A DNA stretch of 45,140 nt from NCBI GenBank assembly GCA_012031145.1, contig JAAUUH010000013.1:1-45140 (forward strand). The letters are read 5' to 3'. Under the pieces are notes generated by a model. The model worked only from the letters and a program-made list of their open reading frames with translations. It had not been told where the DNA came from and did not search any database. The position numbers and the translations under genes are program-made. Positions 16,305 through 25,024 of the stretch are shown here, piece by piece (position 1 is the stretch's first letter; the number at the start of each line of letters is the position of its first letter). Origin of the DNA: Oscillatoriales cyanobacterium SM2_2_1. Its GTDB lineage: Bacteria; Cyanobacteriota; Cyanobacteriia; Pseudanabaenales; Pseudanabaenaceae.

Positions 16305-16384
16305 GTCAACCTGATATTCAATTTGCTATGGATGTCGCTGACAATTTCGATATCAATTTGATATTAGTTTGAAATCAGGTCAAC
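16305..16384. promoter_or_regulatory. Nested inverted repeats upstream of the small gene at 16444
   Basis: An outer, slightly imperfect inverted repeat pairs GTCAACCTGATATTCAA (16305-16321) with TTGAAATCAGGTCAAC (16369-16384). Inside lies a perfect ATATCAA-T-TTGATAT palindrome at 16350-16364. The region separates divergent queA and the small gene. The symmetry and A/T-richness suggest an operator for a dimeric regulator or an RNA leader. Confidence 0.45.
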
Positions 16385-16443
16385 ACTATAGGGAAGCTAT
16401 TGATCTTCTACAGTTAAGTTTTTTATCTTTTGGAGGAAATTCC

Positions 16444-16647
16444 ATGAAATATCTCATGGTCGATTTGCATCAGCGATTTTTAGGCTCCATAACCCAGGAG
16501 CCGCCCCTGTCCGTTGGCGACACGTTTGCAACCCAAAGTCGCAACTATATGGTGGTCGGCATTCAAACTGCTCGGGAGCCGGATGTGCGATCGGTGACGG
16601 TAATTGCCGCCAATAGCAAAGGGCGTGTTGCTAAAAGTCCAGCCTAA
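16444..16647 (+). CDS. Small protein of unknown function (67 aa)
   Basis: The start is well supported by TGGAGGA at 16431-16437, a strong ribosome-binding site just before ATG 16444. The 67-residue product begins MKYLMVDLHQRFLG. It has a central QSRNYMVVGIQ strand-like stretch and a basic tail ending KGRVAKSPA. There are no Cys, no membrane segment and no signal peptide. Composition is like the host genes. I do not recognise the family. The elaborate inverted repeats upstream suggest regulated expression. After the stop, two copies of ATTAATTGCTAATTAA lie in tandem around 16647-16678. Confidence 0.7.
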   Translation: MKYLMVDLHQRFLGSITQEPPLSVGDTFATQSRNYMVVGIQTAREPDVRSVTVIAANSKGRVAKSPA

Positions 16648-16678
16648 TTAATTGCTAATTAAATTAATTGCTAATTAA
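16646..16678. repeat. Short A/T tandem repeat
   Basis: The unit ATTAATTGCTAATTAA occurs twice back to back, and each unit is itself near-palindromic. It lies between the convergent 3' ends of the small gene (16647) and the glycosyltransferase (16671), overlapping the latter's stop codon. It may arise by slippage or act as a bidirectional transcription end. Confidence 0.55.
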
Positions 16679-17980
16679 CTGTTGGCAGTGGAACGCCATG
16701 GTGAACCGTTTTGATCCACTTAAGGCGTTTAGGACGGATTGCCATGCGAATGGTTACGCTGACCATTACTGGAATCCAATGCAACATATAGAGGGTGCCT
16801 AGGAGCGTTTGGAAGGCGGACTGCCACCAAGGCCGCTGGTAGGCACGGCGGACGCCGAGATACATGGCGATCGTGGACAGGGAAAAGGCCATAATGCCTA
16901 GGGGACTGAGAACGGGTCTCTCCCGCAAAATAATCGCGGCGATCGCATCGGGTAGGAACGCCGTGGGCAAAAGATACTGCATCAGCAAAAAGGACAGCAG
17001 GTCAATCATTTTCTTGAGACTGAGCCGTCGGGTACCAAGCAGCAGTGGCCAATAATCCAAATAGCGCTGGTAGCCCCCTTCTGCCCAGCGGTTGCGCTGA
17101 TGCCAAAGCTGTTGGAAGGTCGTAACCCCCTCTTCCTCAACCGCCGGAAATGAAAGGCAGTCGATGTCCCATTGCTGGAGGTGCAGACGGAGGGTCAGGT
17201 CAAGGTCATCGGTGATGGTTTGTTCATTCCAGCCGCCACAGTCGCGCAGCGCCTCTCGCCGCACAAATTGACCGTTGCCCCGCAGTTCGCCAATGCCACC
17301 AATCCGAATGCGTCGCTCCTGAAAGAAGATGTCAAGGGCCATTTCGGCTTCTTGTCCCCGAGTCCAAAAGTTAAGGGGGGCGTTGGCGATCGCCTTCCGC
17401 AATTGCACTGCCCCTAGGCGAGGGCGCTGGAACAGGGGGCGATCGCCCGCAAGGCATCGGCGGCAATTTGGGCATCGGCATCGAACACGCCAATAATTTC
17501 GCCCTTGGTTAGGGGCAACACCTGATTGAGGGCACCGGATTTCCCCCCCTTGGCATCGCCACCCCGACGCAGTACGTTGAGTTGGGGATATCCCTTTTGG
17601 CACTCAGTTAACACCTCAGCCGTGCGATCGCTACTGTTGTCGTCGATCACCCATACCTCTAGCCGTTCCGCTGGGTAGTCCAACTCACAGAGATTTCTGA
17701 CTAAATTGGCGATCACCGCCTCCTCGTTTTTAGCCGCAACCAGCAAAGAAAACGCCGGCCACTCCACTGCCTCCGGGGGCAAAGGCTCAGAATGGGGCGG
17801 GGGTGGGGTTAGCAGCAGACGGAGCGCATGCAGGCTCAGGAGGGTCACCAGAGCCAGTAGCACCATAGAAGCAAAGGTCACCCAGTGCAAAATAGCGACG
17901 ATGCCGTAGATGCCAAAGCCCAAAACCGCTGCTTTAAGGCGACGATATTCCCCGAAGCGATCAAACAAAGACCCATTCAT
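16671..17980 (-). pseudogene. mgdA: Family 2 glycosyltransferase, likely monoglucosyldiacylglycerol synthase; frameshifted
   Basis: N-terminal membrane helices at about residues 15-58 precede a GT-A domain. It has VAAKNEEAVI, VIDDNSSDRT, GGKSGALNQVLPLT, VFDADAQ, QLRKAIANAPLNFWTRGQ, GELRGNGQFVRR, TDDLDLTLRL and WHQRNRWAEGGYQRYLDYW. Three to four C-terminal helices follow. This pattern matches the cyanobacterial Sll1377-type enzyme that glucosylates diacylglycerol, the first step of galactolipid synthesis at the membrane. The frame breaks in a run of five G (17435-17439). One extra base joins RAIAP to LFQRPRLGAVQ and gives about 436 residues. The family assignment is firm, while the exact product rests on recalled similarity. 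A consensus error is likely, since thylakoid lipids require this enzyme. Confidence 0.75.
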
Positions 17981-18027
17981 ATTAGTTTACAAGGCTTAAT
18001 AGGCTGATCTTACGCCCATCGTTCCCG

Positions 18028-18687
18028 TCAGGGCAAATCTTTATGCCCATGACTCAGGGTATGGTGCAATTTCTCGGCGATCGCCGCAATCCACTGCTCG
18101 TCCTGTTTGGTGTAACTCCGCGGCACATTGGCCCCCAAAATCAACACCCCATCCGACTCCATCGGTTGCACAATGACGCCCTGGGTATTGGCAGGTAGGT
18201 AGGCAAACTCCGTTCGTCCCGGATAAAGGGCAAGGCTGACCAAATAGATGGGTTTTTGGGTTTTCAGGGCCCGCTGGGCGATCGCCCCAAGGGAGCATGG
18301 CGGGTCGGTTTCGGGAAAAATACCCCGCCGCAGCACCACCTGCCCCCGCCACCACAGCACCACACACTGGGTTACGGTATTGGTCAGCAGAATGTGGGAC
18401 GCCCAGGCCAGTTCCGTTTTGGCGCTCTCACTGGCCGCATCGAGCCGCTGATCAAGATCCGCTGCCAATTCAAAAACTTGGCGACCCTCCAAAACGACCG
18501 CATCCGGTGGCTTGGGTTGGATCTGCTGCCACAACAACCCAATCAGCACCAGCACCGCACTAAGAATCACCCCCAACACATCGGCGCGGGACTGGCTAGG
18601 GAGTACCTCGGGTGAAAAAAAACGGTTGACGAGCAGCAGCAGGCTGCCCAAAAAACCAGCCCACAGGGGAAGCGATCGCATGGTCAT
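18028..18687 (-). CDS. CCB-type cofactor assembly protein of cytochrome b6f (complex C subunit B)
   Basis: This 219-residue protein has two N-terminal membrane helices (residues 5-22 and 37-50) and a cytoplasmic GAF-like domain. It matches the cyanobacterial CCB2/CCB4 group. Characteristic stretches are FFSPEVLPSQSRADVLG, LIGLLWQQIQPKPPDAV, AWASHILLTNTVTQ, LYPGRTEFAYLPANTQG and NVPRSYTKQDEQWIAAIAEKL. CCB proteins help attach haem ci to cytochrome b6. petC-petA lies only about 5 kb away. The start overlaps the stop of the upstream 2OG oxygenase gene by ATGA, so the pair is translationally coupled. I find no Cys cluster, consistent with an assembly scaffold. Confidence 0.85.
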   Translation of the reverse strand: MTMRSLPLWAGFLGSLLLLVNRFFSPEVLPSQSRADVLGVILSAVLVLIGLLWQQIQPKPPDAVVLEGRQVFELAADLDQRLDAASESAKTELAWASHILLTNTVTQCVVLWWRGQVVLRRGIFPETDPPCSLGAIAQRALKTQKPIYLVSLALYPGRTEFAYLPANTQGVIVQPMESDGVLILGANVPRSYTKQDEQWIAAIAEKLHHTLSHGHKDLP

Positions 18688-19622
18688 TCCACCATAGACT
18701 TCAGGGTCTTAGGCTTCTTTCGGAGCCAGCCATTGATGGTAAACCGACTATCGGCAAAGGCCTGGGATGGACAGGAGACGGGCAGCACTTCATGCATATA
18801 GCGGCTGAGGAAAAAAACAATGCTGTTATTGAATGGCATCACTTTTTTGTAGGATTCGGCCGCCACATAGAGATTGTTTTTAATCTTGGTGTCATAAATT
18901 ACCAGTTCGCCGCCCGTAAAGGCCTTGGGCTCGCGGTAAAAATAATAAACATAGGTCAGTTCGCGGCTGGCGGTATCCGCACTGCCATTGTCGTTGTGTA
19001 CCTTGTAATAGTTTTGATCGTTGTGGGCTGTGAGTTGGGATTCAATGGTGCCCACTTCAAAGGGTTCGATTTCTAGGGACTGGCAAATCTTGGGAAACAC
19101 CGCCGTGATCTTTTGCACCATCAGCTCCGAAAATTCGGGAAAGCTGCTAATAAAGAGGGATTGGCGGTACCCGGCGTTATCGGTTGAAGTGGTGGAAGTA
19201 GGCATAAACCGGCCTTCCTGGGCGATCGCATAGCGAAATAGATCCCGCAGTTCAGTCCAGGTAAGAAAGTCCTTCACCTGGGCATAGACCGAGGGATAAA
19301 CGCGATTGGGGTCAGTGGCTGACAGGGCATCCCCTAGTTTGGGGGCAGAGCGGACAGCATTCCGCAGCCGTATAGTCCAATAGCCCACCCCATCTTGAAC
19401 CTCCGACAAAATGCAGGTCAGGTTACGCCATTGAAATTCGTAGAGTTCCTTTTGCCGCCCTAGAAAGTCCACTGCCTCCGGTGACAGTTGCAGCAGCACC
19501 CCCAGCTCATCGGTGCTGACCCAATAGTTGATTTCGGTGACGAGACGAATGGCATCCAGGCGGCGGGGAATCGCTTCGATCCGTTTCAGATCCTCTTCGG
19601 TGAGACCATTAAGAATGTCCAT
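18684..19622 (-). CDS. 2-oxoglutarate/Fe(II) oxygenase, prolyl 4-hydroxylase-like
   Basis: The protein is 312 residues from ATG 19622. The C-terminal jelly roll has the iron ligands HxD in YKVHNDNG, a following strand TYVYYFYREPKAFTGGELVIYD, the distal His in SRYMHEVLPV and the 2-oxoglutarate-binding Arg in SRFTINGWL. The first 120 residues are helical and of unknown role. Homologues hydroxylate proline or other residues, or small molecules. The substrate here is unknown. The frame stays open upstream to 19931, but that part is antisense to the psb32 coding region, so the shorter start is preferred. It overlaps the ccb gene by ATGA. Confidence 0.85.
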   Translation of the reverse strand: MDILNGLTEEDLKRIEAIPRRLDAIRLVTEINYWVSTDELGVLLQLSPEAVDFLGRQKELYEFQWRNLTCILSEVQDGVGYWTIRLRNAVRSAPKLGDALSATDPNRVYPSVYAQVKDFLTWTELRDLFRYAIAQEGRFMPTSTTSTDNAGYRQSLFISSFPEFSELMVQKITAVFPKICQSLEIEPFEVGTIESQLTAHNDQNYYKVHNDNGSADTASRELTYVYYFYREPKAFTGGELVIYDTKIKNNLYVAAESYKKVMPFNNSIVFFLSRYMHEVLPVSCPSQAFADSRFTINGWLRKKPKTLKSMVE

Positions 19623-19695
19623 CGCAAGCGTTCCTGTCAGATGTGTTACCTTAATGCCAATTATCGCTGTTTTTAATAAAGCTGGGAGTTGCGAT

Positions 19696-20406
19696 ATGGC
19701 TTTTGGACAGGCTATTAGGCAAAGAGTAAACGTCCTTTTAATCGCCTTGTTCGGTGTCGTACTCATGTTTAGTTCTCTAGGGTCACCGGCATGGGCAGTT
19801 GAAGCCCCTGACTTTCCACCGTTGCCAGAGCTAGCAGCCCAATTGGGGCAAACGGCAGTGCTCGATGATGCCGCCGTTTTGAGTGCCTCCACCGAAAAAG
19901 AGGCGATCGCCCGACTGACGGAAGTCGCCACCCAGACTGGAATCCAAGCTCATTTGCTGACCGTGAAGCGCATCGACTTTGGTCAACCCGTCGAGGAGTT
20001 TACCAAAGAGTTGTTCTTCCAGTGGTTTCCCTCCCCGGAAGAGCAGTCACAGCAGATTTTGGTGGTGGTAGCATCCGAAGATCACCGCACCGCTATCCAC
20101 ATGGGAAGTGATGTTGCCCTAGAGCCGGCGATCGCCCAGAGCATTACCCAAGAAACCATGTTGTTGCCGATTCAAAAAGCCAACTATAACCAAGGGGTGC
20201 GGGATGGGATTGAGCGCCTCTCGCTGGTGTTAACGGGCGCACCGGACCCTGGCCCACCGGCGATCGCCGAAGAATCGGGCATTACCCGCAACTATGCCAC
20301 GGCCGAAGAAACTGATGTGAGTCAGTCCAGCATTGTGGTGGTGGTGCTTCTGGTGGTAGCAACCATTATTCCCATGGTGACCTACTTCTGGCTCAACCGC
20401 GCCTAG
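19696..20406 (+). CDS. psb32: TPM-domain thylakoid protein, Psb32-like
   Basis: A protein of 236 residues from ATG 19696. A signal or anchor segment (NVLLIALFGVVLMFSSLG) ends at AWA. A TPM (TLP18.3/Psb32) domain follows with VLDDAAVLSASTEKEA, VKRIDFGQ, the KELFFQWFPSPEEQSQQILVVVASEDHRTAIHMG core, and SITQETMLLPIQKANYNQGVRDGIERL. A C-terminal helix (VVVVLLVVATIIPMVTYFW) anchors it. Psb32/TLP18.3 proteins aid photosystem II repair and protect from photodamage. The frame is open upstream, but the signal peptide fixes the start. It is transcribed divergently from the 2OG oxygenase, with only 73 bp between the starts. Confidence 0.9.
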   Translation: MAFGQAIRQRVNVLLIALFGVVLMFSSLGSPAWAVEAPDFPPLPELAAQLGQTAVLDDAAVLSASTEKEAIARLTEVATQTGIQAHLLTVKRIDFGQPVEEFTKELFFQWFPSPEEQSQQILVVVASEDHRTAIHMGSDVALEPAIAQSITQETMLLPIQKANYNQGVRDGIERLSLVLTGAPDPGPPAIAEESGITRNYATAEETDVSQSSIVVVVLLVVATIIPMVTYFWLNRA

Positions 20407-20737
20407 ACTTTGACATCTGCGGTTTGCAAGCTTTTAGCCCTTAGGTCATGCTGTCACCGATCACTAGGAGCAGCCGCTGCAATCAGCCTCTAAGATATAT
20501 AGCTGTAAATAACTTGGTTAGGACAGGGTGCAGGGGTGAAACCCCTGGCTGGGGGCTGCGCCCCCAACCCCCCTTTTCTTTCGATGTCCGAACCTATCCG
20601 AATGTAGCTATAACTCAAAACTCTCAACGGTCGTCTTTAATGCAGTATGGATTGCTCCGTAAAGGACATTCGGATGCATTCATATGAACAAAAGGGGGCA
20701 TTTTTCGATGCCAATCCACAGTTAGCAGAATTTGGTA
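20407..20737. other. Intergenic region with an R2 repeat
   Basis: This gap lies between the convergent 3' ends of psb32 and carB. R2 copy b fills its left part. The remaining sequence holds no convincing frame, and no obvious intrinsic terminator was found. Confidence 0.5.
20498..20612 (+). repeat. R2 dispersed repeat, copy b
   Basis: A 115-bp element bounded by TATAGCTG and AGCTATA, aligned along its full length with the copy at 8870. Internal hairpins are AGGGG-TGAAA-CCCCT and GGGGGC-TGC-GCCCCC. Ends and the CTTTCGATGTCCGAACCTA segment are conserved, and no coding frame is present. Confidence 0.8.
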
Positions 20738-23700
20738 TTAGGGCTCGAAGGAGTAATCCTGGAGGGGCGTGACGGTGAGGGCGTCTTTTTGTAATGAGCG
20801 AATGGCGGCGATCGTCGCTTTGGCTCCCGCAAGGGTCGTAATCACAGGGATTTTATAGGCTAGGGCAGTGCGGCGAATCATCTTGCCATCTTGATTGGCA
20901 TCACGACCGCTTGGGGAATTCACAATTAATTGCACTTGATTGTTTTTGATCGCATCGCCAATGTGGGGACGACCTTCGTGCACCTTAAGCACCTGATCGC
21001 TGGGGATGCCACTGCGCCGCAGGGCCCGGTGGGTGCCCTCGGTAGCAATGACCTGAAAGCCCAATTCAAGAAACGCTTCCGCCACGGAGGCAATACCCAA
21101 CTTGTCGCGATCATTAACGGATAAAAAGACTGTTCCTAGGGTGGGAAGCTTGACTCCAGCACCCATCTGGGCTTTGGCAAAGGCGCGACCAAACTCGAGA
21201 TCAATTCCCATCACTTCCCCCGTGGAGCGCATCTCTGGCCCGAGTACCACGTCGGTACCCGCAAATTTGGCGAAGGGGAGCACCGCTTCTTTAATGGCCA
21301 CCTGCTTGGGGATGACTTCGTGGGTGCATTTCAGCTCGGACAGACTACTGCCGGCCATAATTTCAGCGGCATAGCGCACTAGGGGCACATTGGTGGCTTT
21401 GCTGACGTAGGGCACTGTGCGGGAGGCACGGGGATTGGCTTCTAGAATAAAGAGATGGGCTTCCCTGGCGTTGTTGGGGTTGAGTTGAACGGCATACTGA
21501 ATATTCATGAGTCCAACGACTTGGAGGCGCTTGGCAAGGAGTACGGTCCACTCCCGAATCGTTGTCAATACCGCATCCGGTAGCGAAAAGGTGGGTATCG
21601 CGCAGGCTGAGTCACCGGAGTGGATCCCCGCTTCTTCGATGTGCTCCATAATGCCACCGATCACGACGTTACCCGTGCTATCGGCGATCGCATCAACATC
21701 AACTTCAATCGCTCCTTCGAGGAACTGATCGATCAAAATGGGATGTTCTGACTCAATCAGTAGGGCACGGCGCATGTACTCCAGCAACTCGGCATCGTAG
21801 TAAACAATCTCCATGCCCCGCCCCCCCAAAACATAGCTGGGTCGTACCACTACGGGATAGCCAACCCGTTGAGCAATGGCTAGGGCTTCAGCTTGGGAGC
21901 GTGCCAAACCGTTGGCCGGCTGCCGGATTCCTAGTTCTTGGCAAATGGCTTCAAAGCGCTCCCGATCTTCCGCAATGTCAATGGAGTTGGGGGAGGTACC
22001 CCAAATTTTGGTCGGCAGTTCGGGATGGGCGTCGAGATAGCGTTGCAGGGGGAGGGACAGCTTCAGCGGCGTTTGCCCACCAAATTGGATGATCAATCCT
22101 TGGGGTTGCTCGGCTTCAATGATATTGAGGACATCCTCGCGGGTAAGGGGTTCAAAATATAGGCGATCGCTGGTGTCGTAGTCGGTTGAGACCGTTTCTG
22201 GGTTGGAATTGACCATAATCGTCTCCCAGCCGCGATCACGAAGGGCAAAGCTGGCATGGCAGCAGCAGTAGTCAAACTCGATCCCCTGACCAATCCGATT
22301 CGGGCCGCCACCAAGGATCATCACCTTTGGCTTAGGGGTTGGTAAAATTTCATTTTCCAGTTCGTAGCAGGAATAATGGTAGGGGGTTAGGGCCTCAAAC
22401 TCGGCGGCGCAGGTATCGACGGTTTTATAGACCGGCACCACTCCCAGGGCTTTACGGTGATCCCGCACCTGATCTTCGGTCGTCGCCGTGAGATAGGCCA
22501 ACTGGCGATCGCTAAAGCCCAGTTGTTTAGCTTCCCGCAGGGTTTGGGCATCCAGGTCGCCTAGGGCGGTTCCCTTCAAAGCCAATTCCACATCCACAAC
22601 TTCCCGCAGCTTTTGGAGAAACCATGGATCAATGTGGGTCAGTTCGGCGATCGCCTGAACCGAGAGCCCCGACAAAAAACCATGGCGAATGGCCCAAAGG
22701 CGATCGGGGGTCGGTGTGCGGAGGGAGGCCTTGAGTTCTTCTAGGCGGGGGAGCACCTCTTCGCAATCGGCCCCAAAGCCAAAACGACCGATCTCCAGCG
22801 ATCGCAAAGCCTTCTGAAAAGATTCCTGAAACGTGCGCCCAATGGCCATAGCCTCGCCCACGGATTTCATTTGGGTTGTCAGAGTTGGCTCAGAACCGGG
22901 AAACTTCTCAAAGGCAAAGCGGGGAATTTTGGTAACCACATAATCAATTGTGGGTTCAAAACTGGCTGGAGTTTTTTTGGTGATGTCGTTGGGAATTTCG
23001 TCTAGGGTATAGCCCACCGCCAACTTGGCGGCCATTTTAGCAATGGGAAAACCCGTGGCCTTGGATGCTAGGGCCGAGCTGCGGGACACCCGGGGGTTCA
23101 TCTCAATGACCACCACATCGCCGTTATCGGGATTGACAGCAAACTGAATGTTAGAGCCACCGGTCTCCACCCCAATTTCCCGAATGATCTGAATCGAATA
23201 ATCCCGCAACCGCTGGTATTCCTTATCCGTGAGGGTTTGGGCCGGGGCTACCGTTATTGAGTCGCCCGTGTGCACCCCCATGGGTCAAAATTTTCAATGC
23301 TACAAATGATCACCACGTTGTCTGCTAGGTCGCGCATTACCTCCAGCTCATACTCTTTCCAGCCAATTAGGGATTTTTCAATCAAAATTTGGGAGACGGG
23401 ACTAGCTTCGATACCCGCATGGGCAATCTGCTCAAACTCCTCTTGGTTATAGGCAATGCCGCCGCCCGTGCCGCCGAGGGTAAAAGCCGGACGAATAATC
23501 AGGGGATAGGTACCGATTTGCTGGGCAATGTCGCGGGCTTCGACCATGGTGGTTGCTAAGCCCGAGGGACAGACCCCAACACCGATTTTCTCCATCGCCT
23601 CCTTGAACAGCCGCCGATCTTCAGCCTTTTCGATCGCCTCCAGTTTGGCCCCGATCAACTCCACGCCATATTCTTCCAGCACCCCACTCTTAGCCAGGGC

Positions 23701-24000
23701 CACGGCCGTATTCAGCGCCGTCTGTCCGCCCATGGTGGGCAGCAGTGCATCGGGGCGCTCCTTGGCAATCACCTGGGCCACCACTTCCGGTGTTACGGGC
23801 TCGACATAGGTGCGGTCCGCCATCGCCGGATCGGTCATGATCGTTGCTGGGTTAGAGTTCACCAAAATTACGGTGTAGCCTTCTTCCCTTAAGACTTTGC
23901 AGGCTTGGGTGCCAGAGTAGTCAAATTCGCAGGCTTGACCGATCACAATCGGGCCAGCACCAATGAGCAAAATCTTTTGAAGGTCTTGACGGCGGGGCAT
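20738..24000 (-). pseudogene. carB: Carbamoyl-phosphate synthase large subunit, frameshifted
   Basis: CarB makes carbamoyl phosphate from bicarbonate, glutamine-derived ammonia and ATP for arginine and pyrimidine synthesis. Both ATP-grasp halves are present. The first begins [35 protein letters not shown] and contains [13 protein letters not shown]. The second has [20 protein letters not shown] and [17 protein letters not shown]-terminal MGS-like allosteric domain follows. The frame breaks at 23282-23284, where one missing base turns [11 protein letters not shown] into [11 protein letters not shown] and a stop. Restoring it gives about 1087 residues, the normal size. Every motif is intact on both sides. 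Loss of carB would cause auxotrophy, so a sequencing error is the best explanation. Confidence 0.9.
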
Positions 24001-24070
24001 AGGGCGTTTGGCGTAACTGGCTGTCCATTCTATAGCTTTAGGGGCACCGCAAAAATGTATAGACCGTTAC

Positions 24071-24982
24071 CTAGGAATAGGTCAGGTGATCGCTTTGGTA
24101 TTCCGGTGGCTCCACATGGATCACAATGCGGGCGGGGGCATAGCGCTCGTGCAACACTGCCTCCACTGCTTCAGTGATGGCATGGGCCTCAGAAACGTTA
24201 TGGGGTGCCACAATCAGGTGCATTTCAATAAATACCTGCTGCCCCACCACACCCCGGGAGGCCACATCATGACAGTTCAGGACGCCCTCAACCGACAACA
24301 CCAACCGATGGATCTCCTCCGGGGCGATCGCCATTTCATCGACCAATTGGGGCAAACTGCGCTGCAACACCTCCCAGCCACTGCGCAGCACCAGCACGGC
24401 CACTGGAATCGACAGCCACAGATCCATCCATAGCAGCCAGTGCCAGCCCATAGCTTCACCGAGCCATACCCCCATTAGCCCTACCAACACCGTTAAGGTG
24501 ACACCAATATCACTCATCGTGTGTTGGGCATCGGCGAGCAGGATGCTGCTTTTAAGCCGCCGCCCCATATTCCGTTCGTAAAATGCTGTGAATATGTTTA
24601 CTCCTAGCACTGCCAACATTAGGGCGATCGCCGTTGCGGACAGATCCACCTTGGCATCTCCTTTCAGTAGGCGGTCAACCACACTCTTGCCAATCTCCAA
24701 ACAGGAAACCCCCAACAAAAAAGCAATGGCTAGGGTCGCCACCGCCTCATACTTTTGGTGTCCATAGGGATGTTCACGATCGGGGTCGGGGGATGCAAAT
24801 CGCATAGCCAAAAGTCCGACCATGTTGCCGGCGCTATCCGTGACGCTGTGGAGGGCATCCGCCAAAACACTGAGCGAGTTGGTCCATAAACCAACGAAAA
24901 TCTTGATTGTCAACACACTGAGGTTGAGCATTAAGGTCAACCACAAAACACCTAAAATCCGTCTTTGGTTAGCATGGCTCAT
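24071..24982 (-). CDS. Cation diffusion facilitator (CDF) transporter
   Basis: This 303-residue exporter has six membrane helices and a cytoplasmic C-terminal domain. The metal site is visible as HSVTD in helix 2 (HxxxD) and HTMSD in helix 5 (HxxxD), the arrangement found in Zn/Fe/Cd exporters of the FieF type. The loop motif DPDREHPYGHQKYE is also typical. The cytoplasmic part contains EGVLNCHDVASRGVVGQQVFIEMHLIV, the dimerising ferredoxin-like domain. It probably exports zinc or another divalent cation by proton exchange. Metal preference cannot be read from sequence. Flanking genes are carB and serA on the same strand, with no functional link visible. Confidence 0.92.
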   Translation of the reverse strand: MSHANQRRILGVLWLTLMLNLSVLTIKIFVGLWTNSLSVLADALHSVTDSAGNMVGLLAMRFASPDPDREHPYGHQKYEAVATLAIAFLLGVSCLEIGKSVVDRLLKGDAKVDLSATAIALMLAVLGVNIFTAFYERNMGRRLKSSILLADAQHTMSDIGVTLTVLVGLMGVWLGEAMGWHWLLWMDLWLSIPVAVLVLRSGWEVLQRSLPQLVDEMAIAPEEIHRLVLSVEGVLNCHDVASRGVVGQQVFIEMHLIVAPHNVSEAHAITEAVEAVLHERYAPARIVIHVEPPEYQSDHLTYS

Positions 24983-25024
24983 AGGACTCCTATGGATGTT
25001 CAGTGTCCCATGGGTAGCTCTCCC

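Noticed and set aside
19623-19931. N-terminal extension of the 2OG oxygenase
   Set aside because: It would be antisense to the psb32 signal-peptide region and lacks family similarity.
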